This document shows positions 16,091 through 25,182 of a stretch of 64,000 bases of DNA, one piece after another. The stretch lies in contig JBLRWC010000007.1 in the NCBI GenBank assembly GCA_047921455.1, positions 1 through 64,000 on the forward strand, written 5' to 3'. The notes below the pieces were generated by a model, which was not told the origin of the DNA, searched no databases, and worked only from the letters and a program-made list of their open reading frames with translations. The translations under genes and the position numbers were made by a program. Position 1 is the first letter of the stretch. Each line of letters opens with the position of its first letter. Source of the stretch: XN24 sp047921455 (GTDB taxonomy: Bacteria > Pseudomonadota > Gammaproteobacteria > Steroidobacterales > XN24).

Positions 16091-16813
16091 ATGGGTGGAG
16101 CCGGCAAACATCGCGATCGCGCCCCGGATTGGCCAGCATATATCAAGCAATGCGCGGCCAACGCCAGGGATGAACGTTTGCGTGCCTTCCTGGCCGACTG
16201 GAACTTCGATCCGCTCATGCCGCTCGGCGAGACACCGCTGGTCGCCGTGGATTTTGAAACCACCGGGCTCGATCCGGCGCAGCATTCGATTGTCAGTATC
16301 GGCGTGGTGCCCTTCACGCTGGAACGTATTTTCTTCTCGCAACGCCGCCATTGGCTAGTCAAACCAAGATTTTCGCTGCAGGAAAAATCCATCACCCTCC
16401 ATCACATCACGCATTCCGATCTTGCGAACGCACCGGATCTCGGGACGGTGCTGGACGAGGTGCTGGCCGCACTCTCGGGCGGCCTGCCCGTCGTCCATTA
16501 CCGCGGCATTGAGCGTGCCTTTTTCGATTCCGCGCTGCGGTACCGCCTTGGCGAGGGATTATTGTTCCCAATGATCGACACCATGGCGTTGGAGGCCCGC
16601 GTCTATCGCCAGTCGGCATATGCCCGGCTCAAGCGTTGGCTGGGAGGGAAACCAGTGTCTATCCGTCTGCATGACAGCCGTTTGCGTTACGGCTTGCCCG
16701 CCTATCAGCCGCACCATGCAGTGCTGGATGCCCTGGCCACAGCGGAACTCTTCCAGGCCCAGGTCGCCACGCGGTTCGGTCCGGATACCCCGATTGGTGA
16801 ACTGTGGTCTTAG
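16091..16813 (+). CDS. DEDDh 3'-5' exonuclease (DnaQ-like)
   Basis: A 240-residue DnaQ-type exonuclease. Exo I is VAVDFETTGLD (D and E metal ligands), Exo II lies in GLPVVHYRGIERAFFDSALR, and Exo III is HHAVLDALATAELF (H and D, hence DEDDh). A preceding 50-residue segment is specific to the small family encoded next to DUF294 proteins. In other gammaproteobacteria the DUF294-exonuclease pair accompanies an acetate permease; here the next gene is a convergent BCCT carrier. ATG 16091 is used. A TTG at 16076 overlapping the upstream stop would add five residues and couple translation. Confidence 0.87.
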   Translation: MGGAGKHRDRAPDWPAYIKQCAANARDERLRAFLADWNFDPLMPLGETPLVAVDFETTGLDPAQHSIVSIGVVPFTLERIFFSQRRHWLVKPRFSLQEKSITLHHITHSDLANAPDLGTVLDEVLAALSGGLPVVHYRGIERAFFDSALRYRLGEGLLFPMIDTMALEARVYRQSAYARLKRWLGGKPVSIRLHDSRLRYGLPAYQPHHAVLDALATAELFQAQVATRFGPDTPIGELWS

Positions 16814-16817
16814 CCTG

Positions 16818-16853
16818 CTGGCGACCAGGCGGCGCGCGCCGCCTGGTCGCCAG
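16818..16853. terminator. Perfect 36-bp palindrome between convergent genes
   Basis: CTGGCGACCAGGCGGCGC is followed immediately by its exact reverse complement (18-bp arms, no spacer). It fills the gap between the convergent exonuclease and BCCT genes. On RNA from either strand it would fold into a very stable hairpin. No U-tract follows on either side, so it is not a canonical intrinsic terminator. Bidirectional termination or 3'-end protection is the simplest reading. Confidence 0.6.
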
Positions 16854-16869
16854 CCACAATTCCCGGATG

Positions 16870-18537
16870 TCAGCCGCGGGGTTCGCTCATCAAACCCTTG
16901 ATGATCGCGTAGCAGCCGACGAGCAGCACAAGAGTGAAAGGCAATCCTGTGGAGACCGCCATCGCTTGCAGCGCGATCAGGCCACCGCCAAGTAGCAACG
17001 CGATGGCGATGCCGGCCTCGATGAACGCCCAGAACACGCGCTGCGGCTTGGGCGCATCCACCTTGCCGCCGGCCGTGATGGTGTCGATTACCAGCGAGCC
17101 GGAGTCGGAGGAGGTGATGAAAAATACGATCACCAGCACGATGCCGACAAACGAGGTGATTTCCGCCAACGGCAGTTCACCCAGCATCACGAACAGTTGC
17201 AGCTCCAGCGCGGCTTCGCGTACGCCCTCGAAACCGGTGCCGACGAACTGGTTGATGGCGGTGCCGCCGAAGGCCGTCATCCAGAGCACCGAGACGAACG
17301 ACGGGACGAGCAGCACGGCAACCAGGAACTCACGTACCGTCCGGCCACGACTGACCCGGGCGATGAACATGCCAACAAACGGCGACCAGCTTATCCACCA
17401 GGCCCAGTAGAAGGCAGTCCAGCCCTGGCTGAAATTGGCGTCGTCACGGAAAAAGGGATTCGAGAATGCCGGCAGGTTGACCGCGTATGTCCAGAGATTC
17501 TCAAAGAAGCCAGTGAGAATCAGCATCGTTGGCCCGACGATCAATACAAACAGCAGAAGCAGGAACGCCAACGTCATATTGACCTGTGACAGGCGCTTCA
17601 CGCCCTTGTCGACGCCGAGGACGATTGAACCGGTTGCGACCAGGGTGATGCCCAGGATCAGTAGCACCATCGTGACGTTGCCTTCGGGGAGGCCGAACAG
17701 GTGGGTGAGACCCGCGGACGCCTGCGAGGCGCCGATGCCAAGCGAGGTGGCGAGGCCAAACAGCGTGGCGAATACGGCGAGCATATCGATGATGTGCCCC
17801 GGCCAGCCCCATACCCGCTCGCCCAGCAGTGGGTAGAAGATGGAGCGAATGGTCAATGGCAAGCCCTTGTTGAACGAGAAGATCGCCAGCGCAAGCGCCA
17901 CCACCGCGTAGATGGCCCAGGGATGCAGTCCCCAGTGGAAAATGGTCGCGGCCATGCCAAGGCGCGCAGCGGCTGCGGTGTCGCCGGCAGCAGCACCAAG
18001 CGGTGCCCAGTCGGTGCGCGCACCGTTCTCCGTAATGACGCCACCCAGTGCGGCATCAAAATGCGACATGGGCTCGGAGACGCCGTAGAACATCAACCCG
18101 ATACCCATGCCCGCGGCGAACAGCATGGAAAACCAGCCAAGGTAACTGAAGTCCGGTGTCGCTTCGGAGCCGCCGATCCGCACCCGCCCAAGCGGCGAGA
18201 CAATCAAGGCGAAGCACAGCACCACGAAAATGTTGCCCGCGAGAATGAAAAACCAGGCCATGTTGCTCGTCAACCAGCCGCGAATCGCATTGAAGAGCGG
18301 CTCGACTTCATTCTGCAAGGCCAGCGTGAGAACCACGAAAAATACCGTCACGATGGCCGAGATCGCAAAGACCTTGCCGTGGATATCGAGGTTGATGCCC
18401 AGTGGTGCTGACGTGTAGTTGTCCTGGCCGATGACGTAATCGGTATCGATCAGGGTATGCGCACCTTCCGGTGCCGGAACGCCTTCGCTGATTTCTTTTT
18501 GGTCCGTGGATGATTCTTGGTGAGGATTTTTTGCCAC
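16870..18537 (-). CDS. BCCT-family betaine/carnitine/choline transporter
   Basis: A 555-residue secondary transporter with about 12 membrane helices after a 55-residue cytoplasmic N-terminus. BCCT landmarks are SYLGWFSMLFAAGMGIGLMF, WGLHPWAIYAVVALALAIFS, KGLPLTIRSIFYPLLGE and the Trp-rich substrate site FYWAWWISWSPFVGMFIARV. It should import a quaternary-ammonium osmolyte with Na+ or H+; the exact substrate is not readable. GTG 18537 was chosen because GGAG lies 7 bases upstream; a TTG at 18543 is the alternative. The universal stress protein gene lies 30 bp upstream on the same strand. Confidence 0.95.
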   Translation of the reverse strand: MAKNPHQESSTDQKEISEGVPAPEGAHTLIDTDYVIGQDNYTSAPLGINLDIHGKVFAISAIVTVFFVVLTLALQNEVEPLFNAIRGWLTSNMAWFFILAGNIFVVLCFALIVSPLGRVRIGGSEATPDFSYLGWFSMLFAAGMGIGLMFYGVSEPMSHFDAALGGVITENGARTDWAPLGAAAGDTAAAARLGMAATIFHWGLHPWAIYAVVALALAIFSFNKGLPLTIRSIFYPLLGERVWGWPGHIIDMLAVFATLFGLATSLGIGASQASAGLTHLFGLPEGNVTMVLLILGITLVATGSIVLGVDKGVKRLSQVNMTLAFLLLLFVLIVGPTMLILTGFFENLWTYAVNLPAFSNPFFRDDANFSQGWTAFYWAWWISWSPFVGMFIARVSRGRTVREFLVAVLLVPSFVSVLWMTAFGGTAINQFVGTGFEGVREAALELQLFVMLGELPLAEITSFVGIVLVIVFFITSSDSGSLVIDTITAGGKVDAPKPQRVFWAFIEAGIAIALLLGGGLIALQAMAVSTGLPFTLVLLVGCYAIIKGLMSEPRG

Positions 18538-18567
18538 GGGCAATCTCCGTCTAGGTAAATTCTGTGT

Positions 18568-18984
18568 TCAGGGACGTACCAGGAATACCGATACATTGGT
18601 GAGCTTCGCGAGTTTGCCGCCTCTCGAAGGCATGATGGCGTCCAGCTTGCGTGGCAGGTGGGTGCCCATCACCACAAGATCAGCGCCGGTTTCTTCAACC
18701 GCCTTGACCAGTGTGCGGCTGAGATCCGCAGCGGGGTCGTGGCTGAAGAAAACTCGTGAACCGCAGGCCTGGCCGTGCGAACTGGCCTGTTCGGCAGCGA
18801 ACGCGGCAAGCTTTTTTTCGTACTCCGCCGGCGTTTTTGCGACCGGCCCTGGCATGCTCGTCGTGACGCTGACATAACAGACATCCGCCTCGTAGTGGCG
18901 CGCCATGTCCGCAGCCACTTGCAGAGGTTTTTGCAAGGCGTCGAGGTGTGCCAGGTCGACGGGAACCATGATTTTCTTGTACAT
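18568..18984 (-). CDS. Universal stress protein (UspA family)
   Basis: A 138-residue single Usp domain: start MYKKIMVPVDLAHLDALQKP, the strand ADVCYVSVTT and the ATP-loop-type ending GADLVVMGTHLPRKLDAIMP, then GGKLAKLTNVSVFLVRP. The loop is not the canonical G2XG9G(S/T), so ATP binding is uncertain. ATG 18984 follows GGGAGG; the frame is open further upstream but carries no Usp sequence. It lies upstream of the BCCT gene on the same strand with 30 bp between them, so the pair may respond to osmotic stress together. Confidence 0.88.
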   Translation of the reverse strand: MYKKIMVPVDLAHLDALQKPLQVAADMARHYEADVCYVSVTTSMPGPVAKTPAEYEKKLAAFAAEQASSHGQACGSRVFFSHDPAADLSRTLVKAVEETGADLVVMGTHLPRKLDAIMPSRGGKLAKLTNVSVFLVRP

Positions 18985-19182
18985 GCCCGTGAACCTCCCT
19001 GTAGTTCGTTTTATTTGATTTTGTTGGTAAGCCGAGTCGATACAGCGCTTTTTCTGCGTCAACAGCTCATCCTTAAACACGCTAACATGTATGAAAGCGT
19101 CGTTCCAACCGGCGGTGTTCGGTAGCACGGTAGAACAAAGTTTTGCACGCGTGACGCCTGTTTCATTTTCCAAGGAACTCCC

Positions 19183-20094
19183 ATGCATGCGAGTAACGGC
19201 AAAACCAGCGCCATAAGCGGCATGCCGCTATTGCCGCTGGCGGCGTCGCTATTGGTGCTGAGCTTGTTCATCTATGGCTTCGGCCTGGCCTGGCCGCAGA
19301 TCGAGATCTGGCTGCGCGGCCTGGGCACCATCCAGCTTGGCCTGTTGGCCAGCCTCGTCGCCGGCCTGTTCACCGCGGTCGGGGCGCTGCCGATTTTTTT
19401 TCTGCGGCGTATCAGCCTGGCGCTGGAAGACGCCATGATGGGCTTCGGCGCCGGCGTCATGCTGGCAGCGACCGCGTTTGAGCTGGTTTTGCCGGCACTG
19501 GAGGGCGCCCAGCTACAGTACGACTCGGTCGGCATGGCGATTCTCGTCCTTTGCGTCGGCATCGGACTGGGCGGCGGATGCCTGTTGTTGCTCCACCGCA
19601 TGGTGCCGCACGAGCATTTCGTCATCGGACCGCAAAGTGGCGCCGATCCGGAAAAAATAAAGCGGATCTATTTATTCATTTTTGCCATTGCCTTGCACAA
19701 CCTGCCCGAGGGCCTGGCGGTCGGCGTTGGATTCGGCGGCGACGTGCAGGACGGCATCACGTTAGCGGTGGCTATTGGCCTGCAGAACATGCCGGAAGGA
19801 CTGGTGGTGGCGATCGCGCTGTTGTCGCTCGGCTACAGCAAGATGACAGCATTTGGGGTCACCTTGTTGACGGGCCTCGTGCAGCCGGTGGGTGGGCTGG
19901 TGGGCGTCACGGCGGTGACGCTGATGGAATTCATCCTGCCCTGGGCGCTGGCCTTCGCCGGCGGCGCCATGCTGTTTGTCGTCAGCCACGAGATTATCCC
20001 GGAGTCGCACCGCAAGGGACACGAGGCCCAGGCCACGCTGGGCGTGCTGGTGGGCTTTGTGGCCTTGCTGGCGATCGACCTGGCGGTCGGCTGA
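19183..20094 (+). CDS. ZIP-family divalent metal transporter
   Basis: A 303-residue membrane protein with about eight helices. The ZIP metal-transport motifs are ALHNLPEGLAVGVGFGG and LQNMPEGLVVAIALLSLGYS (HNxPEG and QNxPEG). A His-containing loop (HRMVPHEHF) lies before helix IV, and VVSHEIIPESHRKGHE comes near the end. It resembles the GufA/ZupT-like branch that moves zinc, iron or manganese across the inner membrane. AAGGA 6 bases before the ATG supports the start. The gene diverges from the Usp-BCCT pair across a 198-bp gap (18985-19182) in which I see no clear operator. Confidence 0.92.
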   Translation: MHASNGKTSAISGMPLLPLAASLLVLSLFIYGFGLAWPQIEIWLRGLGTIQLGLLASLVAGLFTAVGALPIFFLRRISLALEDAMMGFGAGVMLAATAFELVLPALEGAQLQYDSVGMAILVLCVGIGLGGGCLLLLHRMVPHEHFVIGPQSGADPEKIKRIYLFIFAIALHNLPEGLAVGVGFGGDVQDGITLAVAIGLQNMPEGLVVAIALLSLGYSKMTAFGVTLLTGLVQPVGGLVGVTAVTLMEFILPWALAFAGGAMLFVVSHEIIPESHRKGHEAQATLGVLVGFVALLAIDLAVG

Positions 20095-20107
20095 GCGCCA
20101 GGTCGGT

Positions 20108-22645
20108 TCAATCTTTGGTTTCCGGATACAGGTGATGCCACCACTCGGGCTGATCCTTGAGCCAGCGGTCGAACCACGCCAGCATGGTGTCCCACCAGAC
20201 ATAGCGTTGTTCACGAGCCAGGATCCAGTGATTTTCACCGGGAAACTCGATGAGTTCGACCTCTCGATCCAGCAGCTTGAGCGCGGTAAACATGTTGTGA
20301 CTTTCGCCCGGCGGGACATTGGTATCGGAGTCGCCGGTGAGCAGCAGCAGCGGCGTGGTGACCTGGTCGGCGCTATAGACCGGACTCTGGCCCACGTACA
20401 GTTCAGGATTGTTCCACGGGAACGAGCCGCGGCTGGCAATCCCGCTGTAGCTGAATCCCCACCAGCCCTGGCCCCAGTAGGACGTCAGCGCACTGATCCC
20501 CGCATGTGAAATCGAGGCCGTATAAAGATCGGTCAGCGTGGCCAGGTGCATGGTCATGAAGCCGCCGTAACTGGCGCCGATGTTGCCGATACGCTCGGCG
20601 TCGATGAACTCATGCGCGGCGACGAATTTTTGCGTCCCTGCGATAATGTCCTCGGCCGAATATTGCCCCCAGGCATTGACGTGCCGGGCGGAAAATTCCT
20701 GGCCGTAGCCGATCGCGCCGCGCGGTTGCAGCACGTAGATCACATAGCCTTGTGCTGCCCAGAGATTGAAGGGGTACCGGCCGGTGAACTGGCGATTTAC
20801 CGGCGTGATGCCCCCGTAGTAGTAAACAATCAACGGGTATTTCCGGGTGGGGTCAAAGTCGGGCGGCAGGTAGTAGCGGCCGTCGATTTCGTCGCCACTG
20901 TCATTGGTGAAGGTCCAGGGCGTCACGCGCCCGAATCGAACATCGCTGTACTCACCCGGCTGGCTGTCGAGCAGTGTGCGGTTGCGGTTGCTATGCAGGG
21001 CAACGAGATGCACGCGCTGCGGCCGGTCTGCGTCGGTGCCGCGCAGCACGGCGACGGGTCGTCGGCCCTTGGAGACGACGAACGACTCCATGAGCTCGAC
21101 GCCGGTATCAAGGGCCGCAAAGCGTTCCCGGGCGCGGTCGAAGTGCAGCAGGGTCACGCGTTCCGCGTCGATCGCGGACAGCAGCAAGTCTCCGCCAGGC
21201 AGGCGATGTGCGGAGCCCAGGGCCGGCGCCAGGTCGCGGCTGACACTGCGTGCGCTGGCGCCGTCAGCGGCCAGGCGATACAGCTGGGTATCCGCAGCAT
21301 TGGGCGTCAGTTCCTCGCCGGTGGTCACGCCATCGCCCACGCTCAATCCGGGGCCGGCGAGCAGCCAGTAGCCTTCATCTGCGAACAGGGCGCTGTTGAA
21401 ATACCTGAAACGGCCGATGTCATGCTGCTCCAGGTCATCCAGGCTGAGCGTGAACAAGCGAAAAAGCATGTGGGGCGGCTCTGCGTAATCAATCACGCGC
21501 TCGGACACCAGCAGACGATCGCCATCCGGGTGAATGTCTTGCAAGGACAGGGAACGCGAGCCCGAGGTCAGCGGACGCACGACGCCGTACTCAACTTCCA
21601 CCTGGTAGAGCTGGCTGTTGTCGCGAAAGGTGTCCTGGCGATCTTCCAGCGCACGCAGGCGGCGCGCCTTGGCGTTTTCGTCCTTGAACGGTTCGGTCCA
21701 GTTGAACAGGATCGACGCGCTATCCGGATGCCACCGGAAAGCACCGATATGCGCGTGATTGGCCAGCAGCAGGCGCGCCTTGCCGCGCGGCCACTCGTGC
21801 AACCACAGGTTGTCGCCCTCGTGGACGGCGAGGAAGCGGCTGTCCGGGCTCCATGCAAGCGCACGAGGTCGGTTGCTGGTCCACTGGCGGACCACCTGGT
21901 TGTCGCTAAGATCCCGGATTTCGAGTCGGCGCAGGTCGAGATCTGGAGCATCGCGGCGGCTGTCAAAGGCGAGCGCCAGGAAGCGCCCGTCGGGTGAGAT
22001 AGCCATGCTCGAGACGGTTTCCGCATTGGTCAGCATCTCGGGTGATACACGGCGTTCCGGCCGGGTATGCGCCACGACCCGGTCGTTTTCCGTCTTGCCA
22101 TGCCAGGTGAGTCGTGGCGCCTGGTCTTTTTCAGGACCCTGGTGCACCAACCAGATCGTATGTGTGCCGTTGCGCAGGACCAGCTCATGGCCTTTATCGC
22201 CACTACTGATCGCGTCCGCACCGTGGAACACCCGGACCTCATTGAGGCCCTCGATCTCAAGGTGACCGGTGACAAAACGGTCGGTCTCCAGTTGCATCAT
22301 CCACAACCACGGGGCCGCGGTTTTTTCGGCCGCAGGCCTGGCGTCGTCGCGATGATCGACCGCCCGTTGTCGCCAGGTCAATGAACGCCCGAACAGGTTG
22401 ATACCCAGGCCGTCGCGTGGCAGCGCTGTATTGCGGGCGTGCTCGACCAGCGCCCGCCGCAGTTCGTCGCCCTTGTCAGTGTCGGCCAGTTGCTGGCTTG
22501 AGATCGGCAGGGGCCCCAGCGCCACCACGTGACCGATATCGATCCGCGGCAAGCTGCTGCTCTTGGTTGGCTCCTCAGCGGAGATCAAGGTCGCCGGCGC
22601 GTAACACAGGCAAACGGCGGTTAAAAGGCAGAATAACTGTCTCAT
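20108..22645 (-). CDS. S9-family prolyl oligopeptidase, exported
   Basis: An 845-residue serine peptidase with a signal peptide (MRQLFCLLTAVCLCYAPATL). A beta-propeller-like region (residues about 200-560, with repeats such as SSMAISPDGRFLALAFD and PRALAWSPDSRFLAVHEGD) gates a C-terminal alpha/beta hydrolase. The nucleophile is in GNIGASYGGFMTMHLA (Ser near residue 692), the Asp in LLTGDSDTNVPPGES and the His in FPGENHWI. These enzymes cleave peptides, usually after proline or as dipeptidyl peptidases, here in the periplasm or outside. The gene is convergent with the ZIP gene (13 bp apart). Confidence 0.93.
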   Translation of the reverse strand: MRQLFCLLTAVCLCYAPATLISAEEPTKSSSLPRIDIGHVVALGPLPISSQQLADTDKGDELRRALVEHARNTALPRDGLGINLFGRSLTWRQRAVDHRDDARPAAEKTAAPWLWMMQLETDRFVTGHLEIEGLNEVRVFHGADAISSGDKGHELVLRNGTHTIWLVHQGPEKDQAPRLTWHGKTENDRVVAHTRPERRVSPEMLTNAETVSSMAISPDGRFLALAFDSRRDAPDLDLRRLEIRDLSDNQVVRQWTSNRPRALAWSPDSRFLAVHEGDNLWLHEWPRGKARLLLANHAHIGAFRWHPDSASILFNWTEPFKDENAKARRLRALEDRQDTFRDNSQLYQVEVEYGVVRPLTSGSRSLSLQDIHPDGDRLLVSERVIDYAEPPHMLFRLFTLSLDDLEQHDIGRFRYFNSALFADEGYWLLAGPGLSVGDGVTTGEELTPNAADTQLYRLAADGASARSVSRDLAPALGSAHRLPGGDLLLSAIDAERVTLLHFDRARERFAALDTGVELMESFVVSKGRRPVAVLRGTDADRPQRVHLVALHSNRNRTLLDSQPGEYSDVRFGRVTPWTFTNDSGDEIDGRYYLPPDFDPTRKYPLIVYYYGGITPVNRQFTGRYPFNLWAAQGYVIYVLQPRGAIGYGQEFSARHVNAWGQYSAEDIIAGTQKFVAAHEFIDAERIGNIGASYGGFMTMHLATLTDLYTASISHAGISALTSYWGQGWWGFSYSGIASRGSFPWNNPELYVGQSPVYSADQVTTPLLLLTGDSDTNVPPGESHNMFTALKLLDREVELIEFPGENHWILAREQRYVWWDTMLAWFDRWLKDQPEWWHHLYPETKD

Positions 22646-22672
22646 TACAATAAGTCCGTTTCAGAAGGGGTG

Positions 22673-24154
22673 CTAGTACAAGCCGAGCTCGCGCCGCTCG
22701 GCGATCAGGCGAAACGCAATGTGGTATTTGTAGATATTGCTGACGTACTCGACAGTTTCACGCCCGATCCGCCGGGCCGCAACGTATTCCACGTTATCGA
22801 ACCAGGTATTCGGATCGAGGCCGAGTTCGCGCGCCTCGTTGCGCATCAGGCGTACCCGCCGCGGTCCTGCATTATACGAGGCGAGCGCGAACAGCAGCTG
22901 GTTGGTCTCATCCATGGGCTCGTCAGCGTAGTAACGGTCGATCATCCAGCGCAGGTAGCGCACTCCCGCATGGATATTATTCTCCAGGATAGTGATATCG
23001 CCCACTTCCATTTCCGCACCGGTACCAGGCAATAACTGCATGACGCCGAGTGCGCCGGCGGGCGAGCGCGCGCTTTGGCGCAGGCGGGATTCCTGGTATC
23101 CCAGGGCAATCAGCAGCAGCCAGTCGAGTTCGTACTCGGCGCCGTATTTCTGGAACAACGGCGCCTTGCGTTGGAAGCGCCCCATGTCTTCCTGTTGACG
23201 CGGATTCATGATCCAGCGGGTATCTTGCAGGTAGCGCTCAAAAGTGACATTGCCGAACAAGGTGCCCGCCCGATGGCTGCGGAGGAACTCGTCCAGTACA
23301 TCCTTGAGGCGATCGTTCTCCTTGCGCACCGCGAAGGCGATATCCGCGCCTTCGCGGACCGCGATGTCCTCGTGCACCTGGATGTCGGGGAGTACCCGGA
23401 CCCAGAATTCCGCCAGGTATTCATCAGCGATCGCATGGTCGACAACACCGGCATTGACAAGTTCGAGTACGTCACCCGTCTCGAAATGCCCGGGCGCTTC
23501 TTCAAGGTGAATAACCGGTAAGCCGCGTTCCCGGAAATCGTGGTTCAGGCGCTGCAGGCTTTCGTAAAAACTGCTGCGCGGTCGCACCAGCACCGTGCGT
23601 CCCGCCAATTGTTCCAGTGTCTCGATTGGCTGGGCGCTCGGCCCTGAGACCAGCACTTCGCGCACATCACTGGCGAGTGGTGTAGTGAACTGGACCTGGC
23701 TGCGGCGCGTTTCAGTCACCGTGAGGTTGGCCGCAATCACATCACCACGCCCGTCAACCAGCCACGGGATCAACTGGTCTCGAGTCACCGGGATATAGAC
23801 GACATTGACGCGCAACAAGCCGGTATCAAAACGTTGGTTGAGGTGGTTCTCGAAAGCTTGCATGAAGGCGTGCGAAAGCCCGCGCTGCGTGCCGTTGTTA
23901 TCGAGAAAATAGAAAGTCCGGCTATAGGGCACCAGGACACGCACCTGGCGGCGCTCGAGCATGCCGTCCAGGTCGCCGTGCCACGTATCCACCAGTGACT
24001 CGTCGACCCGTGACTCATCGACCCGTGGTGTGTCCTCGGCATTCGTCGCCGGGCTGGCCGACTCACGTCCACAGGCGGAAAGCAGCAGCAAGGCCGTCAA
24101 TCCAGCCAGCGCAGACTGTGTCGTGCGGTGCTTGTTAAGGAATGACTGCAGCAA
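22673..24154 (-). CDS. mltF: MltF-like membrane-bound lytic transglycosylase (lipoprotein)
   Basis: A 493-residue fusion of a type-3 solute-binding-protein domain (residues about 65-310) and a C-terminal lytic transglycosylase domain (about 325-490). The latter has the catalytic Glu in LLIALGYQESRLRQSARSPA, then GVMQLLPGT and LASYNAGPRRV. The lipobox LLSAC makes it a lipoprotein. It cuts peptidoglycan glycan strands. The start must be TTG 24154, because a TAA stop lies directly before it in frame. The linker after the lipid Cys contains two RVDES repeats (TPRVDESRVDESLVDT). The gene lies downstream of the opuA operon on the same strand. Confidence 0.92.
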   Translation of the reverse strand: MLQSFLNKHRTTQSALAGLTALLLLSACGRESASPATNAEDTPRVDESRVDESLVDTWHGDLDGMLERRQVRVLVPYSRTFYFLDNNGTQRGLSHAFMQAFENHLNQRFDTGLLRVNVVYIPVTRDQLIPWLVDGRGDVIAANLTVTETRRSQVQFTTPLASDVREVLVSGPSAQPIETLEQLAGRTVLVRPRSSFYESLQRLNHDFRERGLPVIHLEEAPGHFETGDVLELVNAGVVDHAIADEYLAEFWVRVLPDIQVHEDIAVREGADIAFAVRKENDRLKDVLDEFLRSHRAGTLFGNVTFERYLQDTRWIMNPRQQEDMGRFQRKAPLFQKYGAEYELDWLLLIALGYQESRLRQSARSPAGALGVMQLLPGTGAEMEVGDITILENNIHAGVRYLRWMIDRYYADEPMDETNQLLFALASYNAGPRRVRLMRNEARELGLDPNTWFDNVEYVAARRIGRETVEYVSNIYKYHIAFRLIAERRELGLY

Positions 24155-24227
24155 TTATTCGCTCTTTTCGGGATCGCCGGAGGGTGTCCGATTATGCGCC
24201 GAAGCAGACCTGGAAAGAAACGCGCGA

Positions 24228-24249
24228 GAGGACGTCGTTTGACGCCCTC
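24228..24249 (-). terminator. Weak hairpin after the opuA operon
   Basis: GAGGACGTC-GTTT-GACGCCCTC pairs over 9 bp with one mismatch, 18 bases past the stop of the substrate-binding protein gene. Read on the minus strand it is followed, after a GC patch, by TTTCTTT. It may weakly end the opuA transcript before the transglycosylase gene. Confidence 0.3.
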
Positions 24250-24266
24250 CCGCTGCGTCTTATGGG

Positions 24267-25130
24267 TCAGAGCTGGCCGGTCACCCAGTAGTCGATCCGC
24301 TTGCCGTTTTCAGCGATGTATTGCGTCACCGCGTCTTCGTACGAAGTCTCCTGCGCAATATTCATTGCGGCCTGGAGATCGTCGATCGGCAGCTGCATCC
24401 GGGACAGGAAGCTGGCCACGTCGACGTTGTCCTGGTAGAAGCCCATGCGGGCGACGGCATGGACGCGCTCAAAGCTGCCCAGCACGCCCTTCGGATCCTC
24501 CAGGTAACGCAGCTCATGGGCGCCGAACTTCCAGTGCGGGCTCCAACCGGTGACGACGATCCAGTCGTTGCGGCGCACTGCGCGCTGCAAGGCGGCCGTC
24601 ATGCCAGCGCCGGAAGACACCTGCAGTTCATAGCCGTCCAGGTCATATTCCTCGATGGCCTGCCGGGACAGTCGGGTGAGTCCCGCGCCCGGGTCGATGC
24701 CGGTAATGGTGCCATTCAGCTTTGCGCGTACGTCCGGCTTGGCGAGGTCGGCGATACTGGCCACCTCGCTTTCCGGTATGTAGGTCGGCACGGCCCAGCC
24801 GAGGCGGGCATGGGTGTACAGGAGCCCCAGATTCACGGTCTTGGCGCCGACCCGCTCGATGTAATCGGCATGCGTGTCCGGTTGCCAGGACATCATCATG
24901 ACGTCAATGCTGCCGGTGGACAGGCCCTGGTACTGGGGCGCGATATCCGTTTGCAAGAGCTCGACTTCCTGGCCGAAGCGGTCCTCGATGATGCGCTGGG
25001 CAAGCTTGGTGACGAATTCAGCATCCGACCACGCGGTCCAGCCGATCCTGACCTTGTCCTGGCCCAGTGCGCTGGCGCTGAAGCCGACGCTCAGTAGCGC
25101 AACGATAAGTAATTTACTGAATATTCTCAT
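24267..25130 (-). CDS. Glycine betaine/osmoprotectant ABC transporter, substrate-binding protein
   Basis: A 287-residue periplasmic binding protein of the OpuAC/ProX type: signal peptide MRIFSKLLIVALLSVGFSAS, mature start QDKVRIGWTAWSDAEFVTKL, and the ligand-region strings MMMSWQPDTHADYIE and WIVVTGWSPHWKFGAHELRY. Several Trp residues could form the aromatic cage that holds quaternary ammonium groups. It delivers betaine-like osmolytes to the permease and ATPase encoded upstream in the same operon. ATG 25130 follows GGAGATCACCC; the longer upstream frame lacks a signal peptide at its start. Confidence 0.92.
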   Translation of the reverse strand: MRIFSKLLIVALLSVGFSASALGQDKVRIGWTAWSDAEFVTKLAQRIIEDRFGQEVELLQTDIAPQYQGLSTGSIDVMMMSWQPDTHADYIERVGAKTVNLGLLYTHARLGWAVPTYIPESEVASIADLAKPDVRAKLNGTITGIDPGAGLTRLSRQAIEEYDLDGYELQVSSGAGMTAALQRAVRRNDWIVVTGWSPHWKFGAHELRYLEDPKGVLGSFERVHAVARMGFYQDNVDVASFLSRMQLPIDDLQAAMNIAQETSYEDAVTQYIAENGKRIDYWVTGQL

Positions 25131-25182
25131 GGGTGATCTCCGTTTCAGTGTAAAGAACGCGCGGCGCGAGGCCACGCTGGCG

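Noticed and set aside
20546..21997. Open frame of 483 codons on the plus strand inside the S9 peptidase gene
   Set aside because: Antisense shadow with no domain signature; the peptidase catalytic motifs on the other strand are complete.
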